NCBI GenBank assembly: GCA_034411955.1
Contig: DAOUMF010000002.1
Location: 1 to 7,129 of the forward strand
Direction: 5' to 3'
DNA: 7,129 nucleotides
From: DAOUMF01 sp034411955
GTDB taxonomy: Bacteria; Chloroflexota; Dehalococcoidia; SM23-28-2; RBG-16-64-32
Of the stretch, positions 5,246-7,129 are shown piece by piece. Position 1 is the stretch's first letter. Each line of letters opens with the position of its first letter. The position numbers and the translations under genes are program-made. Under the pieces are notes generated by a model. It ran no database searches and was not told the origin of the DNA. It was given only the letters and a program-made list of their open reading frames with translations.

Positions 5246-5740
5246 ATGCTCTTCCTGCGGCTCCTGGCCGCCGCCCTGGCCCTCGCCGGCGTTAGCGGTG
5301 TCGGCATCATCCTGGTCGACGACCGCGGCCGCTTCCTCCTCAACCTTCGCGGCCGCCGCTCCTCCAAGCCCGACGTCCGCCAGCGGCTGGCGAGGGCGGT
5401 CCTCGCCCGGCGCTGGGCCATCATCGGAGGCATGATCGACCCCCACGAGACGCCGGACGACGCCGCCCTGCGCGAGATCCGGGAGGAGACCGGCCACCCC
5501 GTGCAGCGCCTCCACCTCGTCGTCCGCGTCTCCTGGCCGCGGCCCGTCTACCTCTATGCCGCCGGCCTGCCCGTACCGCCCGAAGACGTCCGCCTGGGCG
5601 AGGGTGTGGAGCACCGCTTCGTCACCCTGAACGAGGCCTCGCGCCTCTCGCCCCGCGCCCCCCTCCTGCGCCCCGTCCTGCGCGCCTTCGCCCGCACCGT
5701 CGCCTATCGGGCCTGCCTGCAGGACGCGCAGCAGGCGTAG
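5246..5740 (+). CDS. Nudix hydrolase with a hydrophobic N-terminus
   Basis: Nudix enzymes cleave nucleoside diphosphates linked to another group (NDP-x). This 164-residue protein has a nearly canonical Nudix box from Gly62 to His84: G-x5-E68-x7-R76-E77-I-R-E80-E81-T-G83. Only the final hydrophobic position (His84) departs from consensus, so catalytic activity is expected. An insertion of about 17 residues rich in Arg (RGRRSSKPDVRQRLARAVLA) separates the first strands from the box, and the usual LPGG is IIGG. Residues 1-15 (MLFLRLLAAALALAG) are strongly hydrophobic and could be a signal or membrane anchor, or an artefact if the true start is elsewhere; no ribosome binding site helps to decide. 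It lies between nrtR and nadA, so a link to NAD-derived substrates such as ADP-ribose or NADH is plausible but unproven. General clean-up of damaged nucleotides is the alternative. No intrinsic terminator follows. Confidence 0.8.
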   Translation: MLFLRLLAAALALAGVSGVGIILVDDRGRFLLNLRGRRSSKPDVRQRLARAVLARRWAIIGGMIDPHETPDDAALREIREETGHPVQRLHLVVRVSWPRPVYLYAAGLPVPPEDVRLGEGVEHRFVTLNEASRLSPRAPLLRPVLRAFARTVAYRACLQDAQQA

Positions 5741-5770
5741 GCCGGCCCGCCCCCCAAAAAAAACCCCTTC

Positions 5771-5785
5771 GTGTCCTCTTGACAC
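5771..5785. promoter_or_regulatory. Short inverted repeat overlapping the nadA -35
   Basis: GTGTC (5771-5775) and GACAC (5781-5785) are perfectly complementary around CTCTT. The right arm includes most of the TTGACA -35 hexamer. It could be a second protein-binding site, but it is short and unlike the palindrome at 5823-5841. Confidence 0.2.
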
Positions 5786-5807
5786 CATCTCCTCGACCTG
5801 CTACTCT
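5779..5807 (+). promoter_or_regulatory. nadA promoter
   Basis: A perfect TTGACA (5779-5784), a spacer of exactly 17 bases, and TACTCT (5802-5807) make a sigma-70-type promoter. The start site would be near 5814, giving a leader of about 54 bases that includes the palindrome at 5823-5841 and the ribosome binding site. nadA therefore does not depend on read-through from miaB-nrtR. Confidence 0.7.
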
Positions 5808-5822
5808 AGAGGCGAAACAAGA

Positions 5823-5841
5823 TAGTGTATCGCGTACACTA
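5823..5841. promoter_or_regulatory. NrtR operator candidate in front of nadA
   Basis: TAGTGTA (5823-5829) and TACACTA (5835-5841) are a perfect 7-base inverted repeat with a 5-base centre TCGCG. The palindrome is AT-richer than its surroundings. As I recall, NrtR operators are palindromes of about 20 bases in front of NAD genes, often with GTGTA/TACAC-like arms. It starts about 9 bases after the predicted start site, so bound NrtR would block RNA polymerase. The pairing of this site with nrtR upstream and nadA downstream is the main support. Confidence 0.75.
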
Positions 5842-5851
5842 AGTCCTCGGT

Positions 5852-5859
5852 GGAAAGGT
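5852..5859 (+). promoter_or_regulatory. Ribosome binding site that fixes the nadA start
   Basis: GGAAAGGT lies 8 bases before the ATG at 5868. An in-frame GTG at 5850 would start inside this motif and add six residues, so the ATG is preferred. Confidence 0.6.
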
Positions 5860-5867
5860 CGTCCCCT

Positions 5868-7121
5868 ATGGCCCTCAAGCCCGAGATCACAGAGCCCCTA
5901 CCCCCGATCACCGATGAGACCCGCCTCGACGAGGCCATGCTGTGCCCCTCCGACCGCTCCCTGGACACCCGCCCCCTGGCCGAGGAGCGCGCCTTCGCCC
6001 TCTGGCAGAAGGACATCCCGGAGGAGTACTGGCGCCTGGACGCGCCCCAGATCATCGCCCGCATCGCCGCCGCCCGCGAGCAGCTCGGCTCCCGCTGCGT
6101 CATCCTCGGCCACCACTACCAGCGCGAGGACATCATCCAGTTCGCCGACCTCCGCGGCGACTCCTTCAAGCTCGCCCAGTGGGCCTCCCAGCAACCCCAG
6201 GCCCAGTTCATCGTCTTCTGCGGCGTCCACTTCATGGCCGAGTCCGCCGACATCCTCTCCCAGCCCCACCAGAAAGTCGTCCTCCCCAACATGTCCGCCG
6301 GCTGCTCCATGGCCGATATGGCCGACCCCGAGGACGTCTACGCCTGCTGGGACGAGCTGGCCGACGCCGGCATCAGCGACGTCGTCCCCGTTACCTACAT
6401 CAACTCCGCCGCCTCCCTCAAGGCCTTCTGCGGCCGCAACGGCGGCATCGTCTGCACCTCCTCCAACGCCTCCAAGGTCTTCGACTGGGCCATCGAGCAA
6501 GGTTCGCGATCCAATGGCCGCTCGGACGCTCCCAAGATCCTCTTCTTCCCGGACCAGCACCTGGGCCGAATAACTGCCCTCAAGCACGGCGTCGCCCTGG
6601 ACGAGATGCCCGTCTGGAACTACACCCTCCCCTACGGCTCCCTCGGCGGCAACGCCCTGGAGCATCTCGAGCGCTCCCGCGTCATCCTCTGGAACGGCCA
6701 CTGCTCCGTCCACCTCCGCTTCTCCGTGGAGCAGATCGAGAAGGCCCGCCGCGACCACCCCGGCATCACCGTCGTCGTCCACCCCGAGTGCCGCGTGGAG
6801 GTGATCCAGGCCGTCGACCTGCACGGCTCCACCGAGTTCATCGCCAAGACAATCGCCGAGGCGCCCCCCGGCTCCAAGTTCGCCGTCGGCACCGAGATCA
6901 ACCTCGTCTCCCGCCTCGCCCGCGAGAACCCGGACAAGCTCGTCTTCTGCCTCGACCCCGGCGTCTGCCCCTGCTCCACCATGTACCGCATCCACCCGGC
7001 CTACCTGTGCTGGGCCCTGGAGGAGTTGGCCGCCGGCCGCGTCGTCAACCAGGTGGAACTCGACGAAGACACCCGCCGCGACGCTCGCATCGCCCTGGAG
7101 CGCATGCTCACGGTGAAATAG
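5868..7121 (+). CDS. nadA: Quinolinate synthase NadA
   Basis: NadA condenses iminoaspartate with dihydroxyacetone phosphate to quinolinate, the second step of de novo NAD synthesis, using a [4Fe-4S] cluster with one open iron site. The 417-residue protein belongs to the longer type, with about 70 residues before the first core strand. Motifs in order are ILGHHYQREDIIQFADL (His82, His83, Tyr84), MSAGCSMAD (Cys146), INSAASLKAFCG, CTSSNASKV, FFPDQHLGR, NGHCSVHLRF (Cys279), VHPEC (His305, Glu307) and GVCPCSTMYRIHP (Cys367, Cys369). Cys146, Cys279 and one of Cys367/Cys369 are the expected cluster ligands. A stretch at about residues 210-222 (EQGSRSNGRSDAP) looks like an insertion and uses codons less dominated by C than the rest. 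The gene has its own promoter and an NrtR-type operator. nadB or nadC may follow, but the window ends 8 bases after the stop. Confidence 0.95.
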   Translation: MALKPEITEPLPPITDETRLDEAMLCPSDRSLDTRPLAEERAFALWQKDIPEEYWRLDAPQIIARIAAAREQLGSRCVILGHHYQREDIIQFADLRGDSFKLAQWASQQPQAQFIVFCGVHFMAESADILSQPHQKVVLPNMSAGCSMADMADPEDVYACWDELADAGISDVVPVTYINSAASLKAFCGRNGGIVCTSSNASKVFDWAIEQGSRSNGRSDAPKILFFPDQHLGRITALKHGVALDEMPVWNYTLPYGSLGGNALEHLERSRVILWNGHCSVHLRFSVEQIEKARRDHPGITVVVHPECRVEVIQAVDLHGSTEFIAKTIAEAPPGSKFAVGTEINLVSRLARENPDKLVFCLDPGVCPCSTMYRIHPAYLCWALEELAAGRVVNQVELDEDTRRDARIALERMLTVK

Positions 7122-7129
7122 GCCTGAAC

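Noticed and set aside
5750..5767. C6-A8-C4 tract considered as a terminator after the Nudix gene
   Set aside because: The plus strand has A and not T after the GC-rich stretch, and no stable hairpin abuts it.
5898..6995. Long minus-strand open frame of 365 codons opposite nadA
   Set aside because: It has the same low-complexity Ala/Gly/Val/Asp/Glu shadow composition; nadA on the other strand is unambiguous.

Overview
The window is GC-rich and reads like a chromosomal segment from a Chloroflexota-type bacterium. This is inferred, not proven. The support is a short zinc-ribbon protein with a C-x-HHWVI / CKRCG pattern that I associate with that phylum, very GC-rich third codon positions, apparently leaderless promoters, and a dispersed CCCTGAGCTTGTCGAAGGG repeat.

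Layout. Bases 1-1914 are sparsely coding: the 3' end of an unidentified plus-strand gene, then two small minus-strand genes with strong ribosome binding sites (a zinc ribbon at 169-357 and a two-helix membrane protein at 888-1085). Between and after them lie several good inverted repeats, one followed by a T-rich tract on the minus strand, and possible gene remnants. Bases 1915-3073 hold two more minus-strand genes: a 121-residue hypothetical protein with its own TTGACA-type promoter, and a DedA/VTT-type membrane protein. An 82-base divergent intergenic region follows, with a -10 element very close to each start codon, so both transcripts may be leaderless or nearly so. Bases 3156-5740 are a plus-strand run: miaB (tRNA methylthiotransferase), nrtR (Nudix-related repressor of NAD metabolism) 11 bases behind it, and a second, catalytic-type Nudix hydrolase. 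Bases 5741-7121 hold nadA (quinolinate synthase) behind its own promoter.

How the genes fit together. The most coherent unit is a local NAD control circuit. NrtR proteins bind ADP-ribose, a breakdown product of NAD, through a Nudix domain and bind DNA through a C-terminal winged helix. Just downstream of a near-consensus promoter (TTGACA-17-TACTCT) and upstream of the nadA ribosome binding site lies a perfect 7-base inverted repeat, TAGTGTA-5-TACACTA, placed where a bound repressor would block transcription. The Nudix box of NrtR is degenerate, as expected of a sensor, whereas the neighbouring Nudix protein has an almost canonical box and could act on NAD-related metabolites. MiaB and NadA both depend on [4Fe-4S] clusters. 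I see no mobile element, CRISPR array or tRNA/rRNA gene.
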